From assembly GCF_018612875.1 (NCBI RefSeq), contig NZ_JAGGRI010000019.1, positions 40,940 through 104,939 on the forward strand: DNA of 64,000 bases, in the 5' to 3' direction. The notes under the pieces were generated by a model that did not search any database, was not told where the DNA came from, and was given only the letters and a program-made list of their open reading frames with translations. The first letter of the stretch is position 1. Each line of letters begins with the position of its first letter. Below, in pieces: positions 7,618 to 18,300 of the stretch. The position numbers were made by a program, and so were the translations under genes. The stretch is from Lysobacter sp. ISL-50 (GTDB lineage: Bacteria; Pseudomonadota; Gammaproteobacteria; Xanthomonadales; Xanthomonadaceae).

Positions 7618-9387
7618 TTAGCGGCTGAGGAATTCGGGCGACATCAGGATCAGCGACACCATGCTGCGCAGCCGCTCCTGGTTGTAATGCCGTTTGAGAT
7701 CGCTGCCGGCCCAGCCGTTGGTGTCGGTGATGACATAAGTGGCCGGATCGCCGTTCTGGGCCATGAACGCGATCAGCGTCTGCCGGCGCGCCGCGGTCGG
7801 CAGATAACCCAGGATGCGTAGACACCAGAAATCGACCAGCTTGGTCGCGGTCCACGACGGCACTTTGTTTCGCGTGGTCGCCAGGATCGGCATCAGCGGC
7901 ACGCCGCTCTCGCTGGTTTCGGTGACCCAGTTGAGCAGCCGCCAGGTCATCGCGTAACTGCTGGAACCCGACCACGCCTCGCGCACGTCCGGATAACCGT
8001 TCGGCGCCGGCCAGTCGTAGGGCGAGTGACCGGTGAAGCCCATCAGCCAGTTGAATTCGTCGCTCTTCTGATTGGCGACGGCGATGGTCCAGTCGCTGCC
8101 GACCGTGCGCATCGCCGCGGCCACCGCTTCAAACGGACGCCGCGCTTTCGCGCCCCAGGTCTGCATGAAAACGCTGGAGTTGAGGACGTGGCGCAGGACC
8201 TTGGCGATCTGATCCGGCGCCTGCCAGTTCTGCCGGAATATCCGCGCGGCGCTGGTCACCAGCGCAGGGTCGGGCGTGTCGCTGACGAAGCGGCGGATAA
8301 TCTTCTTGCAGATGAAACGCGCCACGCCCGGATGGCTGGCCAAGCGGTCGAGTACATCGCGACCGTCCTTGAGCGCCGGCTGTTCCGGATACAGCATGCG
8401 GCCGAGCAGGAACTTCGGACCCGCGTCGTGCCAGGCCTGGCGATAGACGAAGCTGCCGTCGTTCTCGGTCGGATATTCCCAGTGGCCGTTCTTCACCGAC
8501 CAGCCGGTGAAGGCTGACGCGGTCTCGTATACGTCGATGTCGGTGTAGCCGGCGGGATAATTCGGATCCTCGGCATCCGGCGGGACCTGGAACGGGTCCA
8601 TGAAACCCAGGTAATGCTCGGCGCCCAGGGTGTGCAGTTCCAGCAGTTCGCGGGCGAAGTTTTCGTTCGGGCCGGCGCGGGTGTTGTCGGCGTTGTCGAG
8701 GAAGTAGAGCATCGAGGTGCTCTTGGCGACCTGTTCGAGCATCGCGCGGAAATTGCCGAACGCCTGCGGCCGCAGCACGTCGCGCTGGTAATGCACGAAC
8801 ACCGGGCCGGCGTCGTAGTCGCTGGCCATGACATTGAAGTGGTCGTGCCAGAAATTGACCATCACCTCGTGCAACTGGCGCTTGGAGTGGACCGCGCGCA
8901 CCAGTGCCGCGCGCTGCGCTTCCACGGCCGGGCGCATGCGGATTTCATACGCGGGATCGGGCTTGACGTGATCGGCCCACAACTGGGTCAAGGATTTGCC
9001 CAGGGTGGTGTAACCGGCGTTGGTCAGGCGCGTTTCCACCGCGCTGTCGTCGATGTTGGCCCAGTCGAGCTGCCAATCGACGTAATTGGCCAGGCGCTGC
9101 GCGTCGGTGGTGCCGAGCGCGTTGAATTCCGCGATCGACTGCGTCGTCGCGCCATAGCTCAGATTGCCGAGCACGCGGATCCAGAACGGCGGGCGCGGCA
9201 GGTCTTTCGGCAAGACCGTCACCGGCGCGGCATGCAGGTCGGGGGAGGCGAGCGGGGCGGTGCCGCTGGCGCCGTCGAGCTTGGCGCGCGCGGCCTTGGA
9301 CGGCGTGCCGCGACCGAGCGCGCCGTAGCGCTGCAGCAGATGCTGGCGCAAGGCGGCCTGTTCGGAAGCGGAGAGGGAGCGGGTCAT
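7618..9387 (-). CDS. DUF1800 family protein
   Basis: A 589-residue protein with typical DUF1800 motifs: NFWHDHFNV and NENFARELLELHTLG in the middle, TGWSVKNG, and FWCLRILGYLPTAARR followed by SLILMSPEFLSR at the very end. The start at 9387 has an AAGGAG site seven bases upstream. No clear signal peptide is visible, unlike its Tat-exported partner at 6170-7603. First gene of a two-gene operon with the DUF1501 protein. The biochemical function of the family is not established. Confidence 0.9.
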   Translation of the reverse strand: MTRSLSASEQAALRQHLLQRYGALGRGTPSKAARAKLDGASGTAPLASPDLHAAPVTVLPKDLPRPPFWIRVLGNLSYGATTQSIAEFNALGTTDAQRLANYVDWQLDWANIDDSAVETRLTNAGYTTLGKSLTQLWADHVKPDPAYEIRMRPAVEAQRAALVRAVHSKRQLHEVMVNFWHDHFNVMASDYDAGPVFVHYQRDVLRPQAFGNFRAMLEQVAKSTSMLYFLDNADNTRAGPNENFARELLELHTLGAEHYLGFMDPFQVPPDAEDPNYPAGYTDIDVYETASAFTGWSVKNGHWEYPTENDGSFVYRQAWHDAGPKFLLGRMLYPEQPALKDGRDVLDRLASHPGVARFICKKIIRRFVSDTPDPALVTSAARIFRQNWQAPDQIAKVLRHVLNSSVFMQTWGAKARRPFEAVAAAMRTVGSDWTIAVANQKSDEFNWLMGFTGHSPYDWPAPNGYPDVREAWSGSSSYAMTWRLLNWVTETSESGVPLMPILATTRNKVPSWTATKLVDFWCLRILGYLPTAARRQTLIAFMAQNGDPATYVITDTNGWAGSDLKRHYNQERLRSMVSLILMSPEFLSR

Positions 9388-9877
9388 GGCGCACTCCTTG
9401 GTGAGCTGGCGGGTAGGCGGGCAGGAGGAGCGCGAGCTTATGCGCCCGGACAAGCGCTAAAGCCCAGGTTGCGTCACAGATCCTCGCGGCCGCGGATGAA
9501 CCGCGTCACTGTTCGCGCGTGCGTCTTCGCGCGGCCTGCACAATGCGCGTCACAGGTATCGGGCTATGCGTGGAAGCGGTCACGCGCATAACGCGAGCAC
9601 GGTGTCATCGCTTGCGTGCGCTTTACCGATTTTGTCCGTTCGCGCGTCGCCGCCGCCCCTGTGTCGCCGCCGCCAATGCGTGCAGATGCGCACAAGCCCA
9701 CTGCGGCGCAGGCCGTAGACTCTTGCGACGCGGCGCAAATTCCCGGTCGCCATAAGCAGATGCGCCGCCTTCATTTCTGGTTGTGCGCCGCAACAACAAA
9801 GATGGCATGAAAGCCGTGCCGCGCCTGCCGGGGAATGCGCGCAGCGCGCACGGCGCCCCCACCGTCAAGGATCTTCC
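9388..9877. promoter_or_regulatory. Divergent control region with three GCGTCACWG repeats
   Basis: This 490-base region separates the DUF1800 operon from the TonB-dependent receptor gene. No gene is seen. Three direct copies of GCGTCAC(A/T)G occur at 9471-9479, 9503-9511 and 9547-9555, all nearer the DUF1800 start. They may be activator or repressor half-sites; no regulator gene is adjacent. The receptor's ribosome site AAGGA is at the right end. Confidence 0.35.
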
Positions 9878-12640
9878 ATGCAAGCTGTCATACGGCTGCG
9901 ACGCCGTCCGTTGTCCGTCGTTCTCGCGCTGAGCCTGTCGGCGCTGACCGCGTCCGCGCAGGCCGCGGCCGCCGACGCCGAGCCCGCGCCGGGCGACAAA
10001 CCCGCGACCTTGCTCGATCAAGTGGTGGTCACCGGCTCGCGCATCCCGCGCGCCAGCCTGGAAGGGCCGTCGCCGGTCACCGTGATCAGCGGCGAAGAGA
10101 TCGACAAGCAGGGATTTCGCAGCGCGTTCGACGCGCTCGCCGCGTTGAGCCAGAACACCGGCGTGGTGCAGGGCGAGGACTACGGCAATACCTTCACGCC
10201 GGCGGCCAACGTCATCAACCTGCGCGGCTTGGGCCCCAATCACACCCTGGTGTTGATCAACGGCCGGCGCCAGGCCGATTACCCGCTGGCCTACGAAGGC
10301 TCGGTCAACGTCGTCAATCTGGCCAATATTCCCAGCGCCCTGATCGAACGCATCGAAGTGCTCGGCGGCGGCGCCTCGGCGGTGTACGGCTCCGACGCGG
10401 TCGCCGGCGTGGTCAATTTCATTCTCAAGAAGAAATTCGAAGGCACCCAGCTCAACCTGCGCGTGGGCGGCACCGAACACGGCGGCGGGCAGAATCAGCG
10501 ACTGCAGGCGGTCAGCGGTTATTCCAGCGATCGCTTCGACGCGGTTTACGGCGTCGAGCTTTCGCACCGTCAGGCGATCTGGGGCGACCAGCGCGACTTC
10601 ATGGATTCGCTGCTGGACAACCCGAGCGGCGACGCGGTGCTGGCGACCCAGGTCGGCTACCGCCGCAACGCGCGCACTAACGGGTATATCGATCCGGGCG
10701 CGGCCTGCGGCGGCTTGTCCGGGCTTTATCACGGCTCCACTTTCCGCGCCAACAACTCGCGCCAGGGCTGGTACTGCGGCAGCAATCAAGCCTCGCCGGC
10801 GTTCTGGACGCTGCAGACGCAGAAGAAGAACGCCGACGCCTACGGCCTGCTGACCTGGCATCTGAGCGATCGCACCGAGTTGTTCGCCGACGTGCAACTG
10901 GGTCTGGCCAGCATCGAGAACAACACCCGCGCGCCGAGCTGGACTTCGGACAACAACTACTTCCTCAATCAGGCCAGCGGCCTCAACGAGATCTGGTATC
11001 GCCGCATCGCGCCGGAAGAAATCGGTTCGGCCCACGCCAACAACAACCGTTTCCTGGAGCGTTCGTGGGCGTTCTCGCTCGGTGCGCGCGGTGCGCTCGG
11101 CGACAGCGACTGGAATTACGAGCTGGCCTACAACCACGGCCGCAACGAAAATCGCACCAAGCGCCGCCAACTCCTGGCCGGCATCAACGAGTTCTATCTC
11201 GGCCCGCGCCTGGGCACCACCGCGGCCGGGATCGGCATCTACAACCCCGATCCGGCGCGCCTGTACCAGCCACTGAGCCCGGCCGACTACCAGCGCCTGA
11301 CCGGCTTCCACGAAGGCGTCAACGCCGCCTGGATCCAGAACCTGAGCTTCAGCGTCAACGGCAACCTGTTCGATCTGCCGGCCGGCACGGTCGGCTTCGC
11401 CGGCGTGCTCGAAGCCGGCACCCAGGGTTACAGCAACCGGCCCGACCCGCGCCTGGGCGACGGCACGTTCTGGAACACCAGCGCCGGCTCGCGCGCCAGC
11501 GGCGATCGCGATCGCTACGCCATCGGCGCGGAGATCAACGTACCGATCTTCAGCACGCTGACCGCTTCGGCGGCCGCGCGTTACGACGAATTCCGCTTCG
11601 CCGGACGCAAATCGGGCAAGGCGACCTGGAACGCGGGACTGGAATTCCGCCCGACCGATACCTTGTTGGTTCGCGCCACCGCCGCCACCAGCTTCCGCGC
11701 GCCGGACATGAACTACATCTTCGCCGCCGAAACCCGCGGCTATAATCCGGGCATGACCGATTACTGGCGCTGCCGCAGCGCCGGCCAGCCTTACGACAAT
11801 TGCGATTTCACCGATCTGGCCATCGACTACACCAGCTCGGGCAACCCCGGGCTGAAGCCGGAAAACGGCACGTCCTACGGCCTGGGCGTGGTGTGGTCGC
11901 CGTCGCAGCACTTCGATCTGTCGCTGGATTACTACAGCATCCGCCTGGAGGACGAAGTCACCAACCTCAGCAGCAGCCGCATCCTGCGCGAAGAAGCCGA
12001 TTGCCGCCTCGGACGCACCCTGGGCGGCGAGCCGCGCGACATCAATTCGCCCAATTGCCGCGAGGCCTTGAGCCGGGTGATCCGCAATCCGTCCGACGCG
12101 CCGGTGCAGCCCGATCAGGTGCGTCGCGTGCTGGTCAACGCCATCAACGCCGCCTCCGAGCGCACCGACGGCATCGACCTGAAGAGCAACCTGCGCTGGA
12201 GCGCGGGCCGCTTCGGCGACTTCGCCGCGCGCGTGGCCTACACCCTGGTGATCAAGCACGACTACCGGCAATTCGCCGACGATCCGACGATCGACCTGCG
12301 CAACACCCTGGACCCGCTGGAAGCCGGCGACTGGCGCAGCAAGGTCAACACCGGCGTGACCTGGACGATCGGCCCGTGGAGCACCAACCTCACCGCGCTG
12401 CGTTACGGCAGCCTGCCCAACAGCGACGGCAGCGGCCGCTACGGCCCGTATACGCGCTACAACGGCAGCGTGTCGTACAACTTCAACGACAAATCCACGC
12501 TGTCGCTGGTCGTGAACAACCTGCGCGACTCCAACCCGCCGCAGGACCGCAACAACGGCGGCTGGCCGTTCTATCCGGTCGGCAATTACGATCCTTACGG
12601 GCGCCAGTTCTGGTTGGAGTACAACCACGAGTTCCGTTGA
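9878..12640 (+). CDS. TonB-dependent receptor
   Basis: A 920-residue outer-membrane receptor. A signal peptide ends near the AQAAAADA stretch (about residues 27-34), then LLDQVVVTGSRIP marks the start of the plug. The plug runs to about residue 190 and includes VINLRGLGPNHTLVLINGRR and GASAVYGSDAVAGVVNFILK, typical of the large-substrate (oar/carbohydrate/peptide) TBDRs abundant in Xanthomonadaceae. A 22-strand barrel follows. The protein ends in YNHEFR, one residue past the usual terminal aromatic. The AAGGA site precedes the ATG. The substrate is unknown; the divergent DUF1501/DUF1800 pair is the only contextual clue. Confidence 0.93.
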   Translation: MQAVIRLRRRPLSVVLALSLSALTASAQAAAADAEPAPGDKPATLLDQVVVTGSRIPRASLEGPSPVTVISGEEIDKQGFRSAFDALAALSQNTGVVQGEDYGNTFTPAANVINLRGLGPNHTLVLINGRRQADYPLAYEGSVNVVNLANIPSALIERIEVLGGGASAVYGSDAVAGVVNFILKKKFEGTQLNLRVGGTEHGGGQNQRLQAVSGYSSDRFDAVYGVELSHRQAIWGDQRDFMDSLLDNPSGDAVLATQVGYRRNARTNGYIDPGAACGGLSGLYHGSTFRANNSRQGWYCGSNQASPAFWTLQTQKKNADAYGLLTWHLSDRTELFADVQLGLASIENNTRAPSWTSDNNYFLNQASGLNEIWYRRIAPEEIGSAHANNNRFLERSWAFSLGARGALGDSDWNYELAYNHGRNENRTKRRQLLAGINEFYLGPRLGTTAAGIGIYNPDPARLYQPLSPADYQRLTGFHEGVNAAWIQNLSFSVNGNLFDLPAGTVGFAGVLEAGTQGYSNRPDPRLGDGTFWNTSAGSRASGDRDRYAIGAEINVPIFSTLTASAAARYDEFRFAGRKSGKATWNAGLEFRPTDTLLVRATAATSFRAPDMNYIFAAETRGYNPGMTDYWRCRSAGQPYDNCDFTDLAIDYTSSGNPGLKPENGTSYGLGVVWSPSQHFDLSLDYYSIRLEDEVTNLSSSRILREEADCRLGRTLGGEPRDINSPNCREALSRVIRNPSDAPVQPDQVRRVLVNAINAASERTDGIDLKSNLRWSAGRFGDFAARVAYTLVIKHDYRQFADDPTIDLRNTLDPLEAGDWRSKVNTGVTWTIGPWSTNLTALRYGSLPNSDGSGRYGPYTRYNGSVSYNFNDKSTLSLVVNNLRDSNPPQDRNNGGWPFYPVGNYDPYGRQFWLEYNHEFR

Positions 12641-12665
12641 CGGCGAACAGGTTTCGATCCAGCCG

Positions 12666-12694
12666 GGAGCGGCTTGTCCGCTCCTGGTCTTTTT
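12666..12694 (+). terminator. Intrinsic terminator of the TonB receptor gene
   Basis: Stem GGAGCGG (12666-12672) / CCGCTCC (12678-12684) with a five-base loop, followed by TGGTCTTTTT, 25 bases after the receptor stop codon. Confidence 0.75.
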
Positions 12695-12729
12695 CATGAA
12701 GACGGATCGCGTAGTGACGGCGGCGAAAG

Positions 12730-12760
12730 AGAAAGCGGGCCTGAGCCCGCTTTCTTTTTT
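12730..12760 (+). terminator. Second, stronger terminator (partly bidirectional)
   Basis: Ten-base perfect stem GAAAGCGGGC (12731-12740) / GCCCGCTTTC (12745-12754), tetraloop CTGA, then six T. It backs up the first terminator and, read from the other side, can also end the convergent gene at 12782-13213. Confidence 0.85.
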
Positions 12761-12781
12761 GCGATCGGTAACCGCGAAACC

Positions 12782-13213
12782 TTACAGCGGCGAATTGATC
12801 TGCACATCGCGGCTCAGCGTCCGCGCGATGCCGGTGGCCAGATCGGTATAGGTGACGTTGACCACGTCCACGATCGGCTGGCCGCCGCGATAGGTCGTGC
12901 GGCAGCTCTTGGTCGTGCACGGCAACACCAGGCCGTTGTCGTTGGTCCACACGAAACTGTAGTTGCCGGCCGGCAGATTGCGGATGTCGAAATCCGCGCT
13001 GTAGCTGCTGGCGCCCTGGTAGAAGGTCGAGCAGTTGCCCAGGTTGCCCGGCGGCGGCGGTTGCGTGTTCGGGCCGACGAAGCAGTACAGCACCGGACCC
13101 AGCGGCAATGCCTGCGCGCCGGCCGCGGGCGCGGCGCGGGCCGGGCCCATGCCGGCGAGGGCGAGCGCGCCGCACAGCAGGGCGTTCATCAAAATCCATC
13201 CATTTGATTTCAT
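12782..13213 (-). CDS. Small secreted protein of unknown function
   Basis: A 143-residue protein with a signal peptide (KSNGWILMNALLCGALALAG, cleavage near ARA-AP). The mature domain has four cysteines (YCFVG, NCSTF, LPCTTKSC) that could form two disulfides, and beta-rich phrasing such as RNLPAGNYSFVWTNDNGL. It was not matched to a family. The start at 13213 puts the signal peptide at the N-terminus; an upstream in-frame Met at 13243 is less likely. Convergent with the TonB receptor and monocistronic. Confidence 0.65.
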   Translation of the reverse strand: MKSNGWILMNALLCGALALAGMGPARAAPAAGAQALPLGPVLYCFVGPNTQPPPPGNLGNCSTFYQGASSYSADFDIRNLPAGNYSFVWTNDNGLVLPCTTKSCRTTYRGGQPIVDVVNVTYTDLATGIARTLSRDVQINSPL

Positions 13214-13467
13214 GACGTACATTCCTGTGTATCGCCAGACCATCCTGGCCGGTCGAGGATAGCGCCGCGCCGTCGCGACGCGCGCGACCTGTCGGTTTTG
13301 ACAGGCGCTGGCGCGCGCCAGGCCCGCGCGCCGACGCCGACTTGACCCGGACGCATCGCCCAGCGTCGCAGCGCAGCATGCCGGCGCGCGGATGCGTCGC
13401 GCGGTCGCGGCGGCCCCGTCGGCCCGGGCGGTGCGATAATCGGCCTTCGTCTCCCGCGGACCGCCCC

Positions 13468-14700
13468 GTGCTGCAACTGCTGATCTACCTGCGATACCTG
13501 TCGGTGGCCGGGCAGATGCTGACCGTGGTGTTCGTGGTCCAGCGCCTGAACCTGCCGATCCCGGCCGAACCGCTGCTGTCGATCTCCACCGGCCTGCTCG
13601 CGTTCAACGTGCTCAGCCACTGGTGGTGGCTGGCCCATCGCGACGCCGGCCCGCGCGCGCTGGTGTTGCAGTTGCTGGTCGATCAGCTGGCGCTGACCGC
13701 GCTGCTGTATTACTCCGGCGGCCCGGCCAATCCGTTCGTGTCGCTGTATCTGGTGCCGGTGGCGCTGGCGGCGATCGGCCTGGACATCGCGCCCATGCTC
13801 GGCCTGACCGTGCTGACCGCGGCGTTGTACACCTGGCTGATGCGCCATCACGTGGACTTGCCGCATATCCACGGCAGCGACTTCCAACTGCACGTGACCG
13901 GGATGTGGGTGAACTTCCTGCTCTCGGCCGGCATCATGGTGGTGGTGCTGAGCCGCTTCATGACCATCGTGCGCGATCAGCGCCGCAGCCTGTCGGAAGC
14001 GCGCGAGCGCGCGATCCGCGACGAATCGCTGTCGGCGCTGGGTTCGCTCGCCGCCGGCACCGCGCACGAATTGAACACGCCGCTGGCGACGATGGGCCTG
14101 CTGGTGGACGACTGGATGGCCAGCGAACAATCGCCGCCGCGCGAAGACATCGAACTGCTGCGCTCGCAACTGGCGCATTGCCGCGATCACGTGCGCGCGC
14201 TGGCCGAGATGGCGCGCCGCGGCGCCGCCGGCGAAACCACGCTGGAAGACGCGGACGGCTTCGTGCACGCCTGCGTCGATCGCTGGCGCCTGCTGCGGCC
14301 GAACGCGACCGCGGTGTTCCGTCCCGGCGCGCCCGAGCGCAAGGTGCGCGTGGACGCGGGCCTGCCGCAGGCCTTGATCAACCTGATCAACAACGCCGCC
14401 GACGCCAATGCCGCGCGCGGCGTCGATGCGCCGGTCGAGGTGACGACCCAGGCGCGCGAGAACTGGCTGACCGTGTCCATCCTCGATCGCGGCGCGGGGC
14501 CGGCGCAGATCGCCGCGCGTCCGCGCCTGGACAACGAAGGGCAGGGGCTCGGCATCGGCCTGATGATTTCCAAGGCCGGCATCGAGCGCAGCCGCGGCCG
14601 GGTGCGGCAGGTGGAACGCGAAGGCGGCGGTTGCGTGACCGAGGTCGATCTGCCGTTCGCCGCGCCGTCGTCGTCGCCCGCCGCGCAGGCGACGCCATGA
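13468..14700 (+). CDS. regB: RegB/PrrB-type redox sensor histidine kinase
   Basis: Membrane histidine kinase, 410 residues from GTG 13468. About six hydrophobic segments form the N-terminal half and include the heptad GGPANPF (residues 84-90), the GGxxNPF quinone-site signature of RegB/PrrB/RoxS. The H-box is AHELNTPLAT with H200, and C238 (LAHCRDHVRAL) sits where RegB carries its redox-active cysteine about 40 residues after the histidine. An HATPase domain with NLINNAADA and GLGIGL follows. ATG 13378 or TTG 13342 would add an Arg-rich tail; GTG is preferred because a GCGATAATCGGCC promoter-like patch lies just before it. Coupled to the response regulator by an ATGA overlap. By family knowledge it senses respiratory quinone redox state. 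Confidence 0.85.
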   Translation: MLQLLIYLRYLSVAGQMLTVVFVVQRLNLPIPAEPLLSISTGLLAFNVLSHWWWLAHRDAGPRALVLQLLVDQLALTALLYYSGGPANPFVSLYLVPVALAAIGLDIAPMLGLTVLTAALYTWLMRHHVDLPHIHGSDFQLHVTGMWVNFLLSAGIMVVVLSRFMTIVRDQRRSLSEARERAIRDESLSALGSLAAGTAHELNTPLATMGLLVDDWMASEQSPPREDIELLRSQLAHCRDHVRALAEMARRGAAGETTLEDADGFVHACVDRWRLLRPNATAVFRPGAPERKVRVDAGLPQALINLINNAADANAARGVDAPVEVTTQARENWLTVSILDRGAGPAQIAARPRLDNEGQGLGIGLMISKAGIERSRGRVRQVEREGGGCVTEVDLPFAAPSSSPAAQATP

Positions 14701-15245
14701 GCCTGCCCGCGCGCATGCTGCTGATCGACGACGATCTGGCGTTCTGCCAGGTGCTCGCGCGCATGCTCGCGCGCCGCGGCGTCGAGGTGCGGGCGCGTCA
14801 CGACGCGGCCAGCGCGTTGGCCGCGCTGGAGGATTTCGTCGCCGACGGCATCGTCCTGGATCTCAAGCTCGGCGCCGACAACGGCCTGCTGTTGATTCAC
14901 GATCTGCGCGCGCGCTGTCCGCGGGCGCGGATCGTGCTCGCCACCGGTTACGCCAGCATCGCCACCGCGGTCGATGCGATGCGCCGCGGCGCCTGGAACT
15001 ATCTGCCCAAGCCGTTCGACATCGACGCGCTGGCGCAGGCGTTCGAATCGCCGTCGCCGCAGGCGCCGCCGCCGGAACCGCCGGCCGAGCCGCCGTCGCT
15101 GCGGCGCCAGGGTTGGGAGCACATGCAGCGCGTGCTGGCCGAATGCGGCGGCAACGTTTCCGCGGCGGCGCGCATGCTCGGCGTGGACCGGCGCACCCTG
15201 CAGCGCAAACTGGCGAAGCGGCCGGTGCGCGAGCGGCCGGAGTAG
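14697..15245 (+). CDS. regA: RegA/PrrA/ActR-type response regulator
   Basis: A 182-residue two-component regulator. The receiver domain has the acidic pocket D11-D12, phosphoacceptor D55 (VLDLKLG), T83 (ATGYAS) and K105 (LPKPFD). A proline-rich linker of PPPEPPAEPP type leads to a Fis-type HTH whose WEHMQRVLAECGGNVSAAAR and LGVDRRTLQRKLAKR closely match RegA/PrrA/ActR. Its ATG overlaps the kinase stop, so the two are translated together. Family members switch respiration, fixation and redox genes according to electron-transport state. Targets here are not visible. Confidence 0.9.
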   Translation: MSLPARMLLIDDDLAFCQVLARMLARRGVEVRARHDAASALAALEDFVADGIVLDLKLGADNGLLLIHDLRARCPRARIVLATGYASIATAVDAMRRGAWNYLPKPFDIDALAQAFESPSPQAPPPEPPAEPPSLRRQGWEHMQRVLAECGGNVSAAARMLGVDRRTLQRKLAKRPVRERPE

Positions 15246-15348
15246 GGCCGGCGCGTTATCGGCGCGGTGTTCGCCGTCGCCTCGCGCGGCGTGAAGCGCA
15301 TGAGTCGATACGCGGCGCGCTGAAAAATCCGGATCGCGCCGGTTGCGG

Positions 15349-18300
15349 TCAATGGAAATCGCGCGAATGCGTCGTCAGCGAACCCAGCAGCGGCGTCAGG
15401 TCTTCCATGCGCGAAGCGATGATGTGCTGGACGCCGTCCACGCGTTCCAGGCGCCCGTCGATCGCCATCAGCCGCGACTCGACCAGCACGCGGCGCTGGC
15501 GCTGGGCCAGGTCGCGCCAGACCACCGCGTTGACCATGCCGTCCTCGTCTTCCAGGCTCAGGAAGGTCACCCCGCTGGAGGTTTCCGGATGCTGGCGCAC
15601 CGTCACCAGGCCGGCGAAGCGCACCCGCGCACCGTGTTCGACCTTGGCCAGTTGCGACGAACGCCGGCAACGCCGCGCATGCAGCGCGCTGCGCAACAGC
15701 GACAAGGGATGCCGTCCGAGCGTCGTGCCGAGCAAAGCGTAGTCGGCCTGCACGTCCTCGCCCGCGCTCGGCAGCGGCAGCGATACCGGCGCTTCGTCGC
15801 GCGCCACGCCCGCGAACAGCGGCAGTTGCGTATCCACCCCGGCGACCGCCCAGCGCGCGCGATGGCGATGGCCGGCGAGCGCGCGCAACGCGCCCGCGTC
15901 GGCGAGCAGGGCGCGCCCGCGCGCATCGATCGCGGCGCGCGCGCACAGGTCCTCGACATCGCGCCACGGCGCCCGCGCGCGCGCATCCGAGATGCGATCG
16001 GCCGAGGCTTCGTCGAAGCCGTTGATCAGGCGCAGGCCCATGCGGATCGCGTGCGGATGCTTGCCGCGGCCGCCCGGCGCGGCTTCCAGCGTGCAGTCCC
16101 AATCGCTGTAGCGCACGTCCACCGGCAGCACCGTGACGCCGTTGCGGCGCACGTCCTGCAGGATCTGGCCGTGGGTGTAGAAGCCCATCGGCATCGAATT
16201 GATGATGCCGCAGGCGAACGCGGCCGGGTGATAGTGCTTCAGCCAACAGCTGACGTAGGCGATCAGGGCGAAGCTGGCGGCGTGCGATTCGGGAAAGCCG
16301 TAGCTGCCGAAGCCCTTGATCTGTTCGAAGATGCGGTGGGCGAAGTCTTCCGTGTATTTGCCGTCTTTCAGCATCCCTTGGCGCAACCGCTCGCGATGGG
16401 GCTCCAGCCCGCCGTGGCGTTTCCAGGCGGCCATCGAGCGGCGCAACTGATCGGCTTCGCCGGGTGTGTAACCAGCGGCGACAATCGCGATCTGCATTAC
16501 CTGCTCCTGGAACAGGGGTATGCCGAGCGTTCGCTTGAGCACGTCCCTCAGCTCTTCGGAAGGATATTCGATCGTTTCCGGATCTTGTTTGCGCCTGAGC
16601 AGATACGGATTGACCATATCGCCCTGAATCGGCCCCGGCCGCACGATCGCGATCTCGATGACCAGATCGTAGAAATTCCGCGGCCGCAGCCGCGGCAGCA
16701 TCGACATCTGTGCGCGCGATTCGATCTGGAACACGCCGACGGTGTCGGCCTTGCAGATCATGGCGTAGACGTCCTTGTCGTCGCCGAGCCGCGAAATGGA
16801 GTCCATGGTGATCGTGCCGTGGCCCTGGTCCTCCAGCGACTTGAGGATCTTGCGAACGGCCGTGAGCATGCCCAGCGCCAGGCAATCGACCTTGATGATC
16901 TGCATCGCATCCAGATCGTCCTTGTCCCACTGCACCACGGTTCTGTCGTCCATCGCAGCGTTCTCGACCGGGACCAGGGTGTGCAAGGGATGCTCGGATA
17001 TGACGAAGCCGCCCGGGTGTTGCGACAGATGGCGCGGGAAGTTGTTCTTGACCAGTTGCGAACTCAGCGACAGCACGTTGCGCAGCAGCGCCGATTGCGT
17101 ATCGAAACCGCGTTCGTGCAACTGATCGGGCTCCGGGACATCTTCGCTCCAGCGATCCAGCATCCGCGACAATTCCGCGATCTGATCCTGCGGCATGCCC
17201 AGCGCGGCGGCGACGCTGCGCACGGCGCTGCGCCCGCGATAGCTGATGGCCACCGCGGTCAGGGCCGCGCGATGGCGGCCGTAGCGATTGAAGACGTACT
17301 GGAGGATTTCCTCGCGGCGTTCGTGCTCGAAGTCGACGTCGATATCCGGCGGTTCGTTGCGTTCCACCGACATGAAGCGCTCGAACAGCATCTCCATCCG
17401 GTCCGGAGAGGTCTCGGTGATGCCCAGGACATAGCAGACCAGCGAATTGGCGGCCGAACCGCGGCCCTGGCACAGGATGTCCAGCGAACGGGCGTGGTTG
17501 ACGATGTCGTGGACGGTCAGGAAGAAGGATTCGTATTCCAGCGTGGCGATGACCCGCAGTTCGTGCGCGAGTTGCTTGAGGTGCTTGCGCCTGGCGCCGC
17601 CGGGCCAGCGTTGCCGGACGCCTTGGATGACCATGGCGCGCAGCAGGGATTTCGCGCTGTGGCCGGCCGGCACGAGTTCGTGCGGGTACTGATACTTGAG
17701 GTCGCGTTTGAGATCGAACCCGGCGCAGCGTTGGGCGATCTTCATCGTTTCGGCCAGCATCCGCGCCGGATAGATCGCCTGCAGCGCCTTGCGGATGCGC
17801 AGATGCCGTTCGCCGTTGGGAAACAGCAGATCCCCGGCCGCGGCGACGGTGGTGTGATGGCGCACCGCGGTCAACACGTCCTGCAGCGGACGGCGCGCGC
17901 GTTCGTGCATATGCACGTCGCCCGCCGCCACCGGCGGCAGGCCGTGGCGGGCGGCCAGCGCGGTGAGTCGCGCCAATCGCGCGTCGTCATCGGGGCCGCG
18001 ATGCAGTTCGACCGCGAGCCAGAGCCGGTCGCCGAAATGCGTCTGCAACCACGCGGCATGGGCGTCGTCGTGTTCGTCGTTGCCGGGTATCCACAGCGCG
18101 AGCAGATGAGCGCTGCGTTCGCGGAAATCATCCGGCAAGCTGAGATATTCGCCTTTTTTCGCGCGCCTGCGCGCCTGCGTGATCAAGCCGCACAGATCGG
18201 TGTAGCCGGCCATGTCGGTCGCCAGCAAGACGATCTTCGGCCCCTCGTGCACGCGGATTTCGCTGCCGACGATCAGGGCCAGCCCGGTGCGTTGCCCGGC

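Noticed and set aside
12666-12760. Small RNA between the two tandem hairpins
   Set aside because: Both hairpins are adequately explained as tandem terminators of the TonB receptor gene, and no promoter is seen between them.
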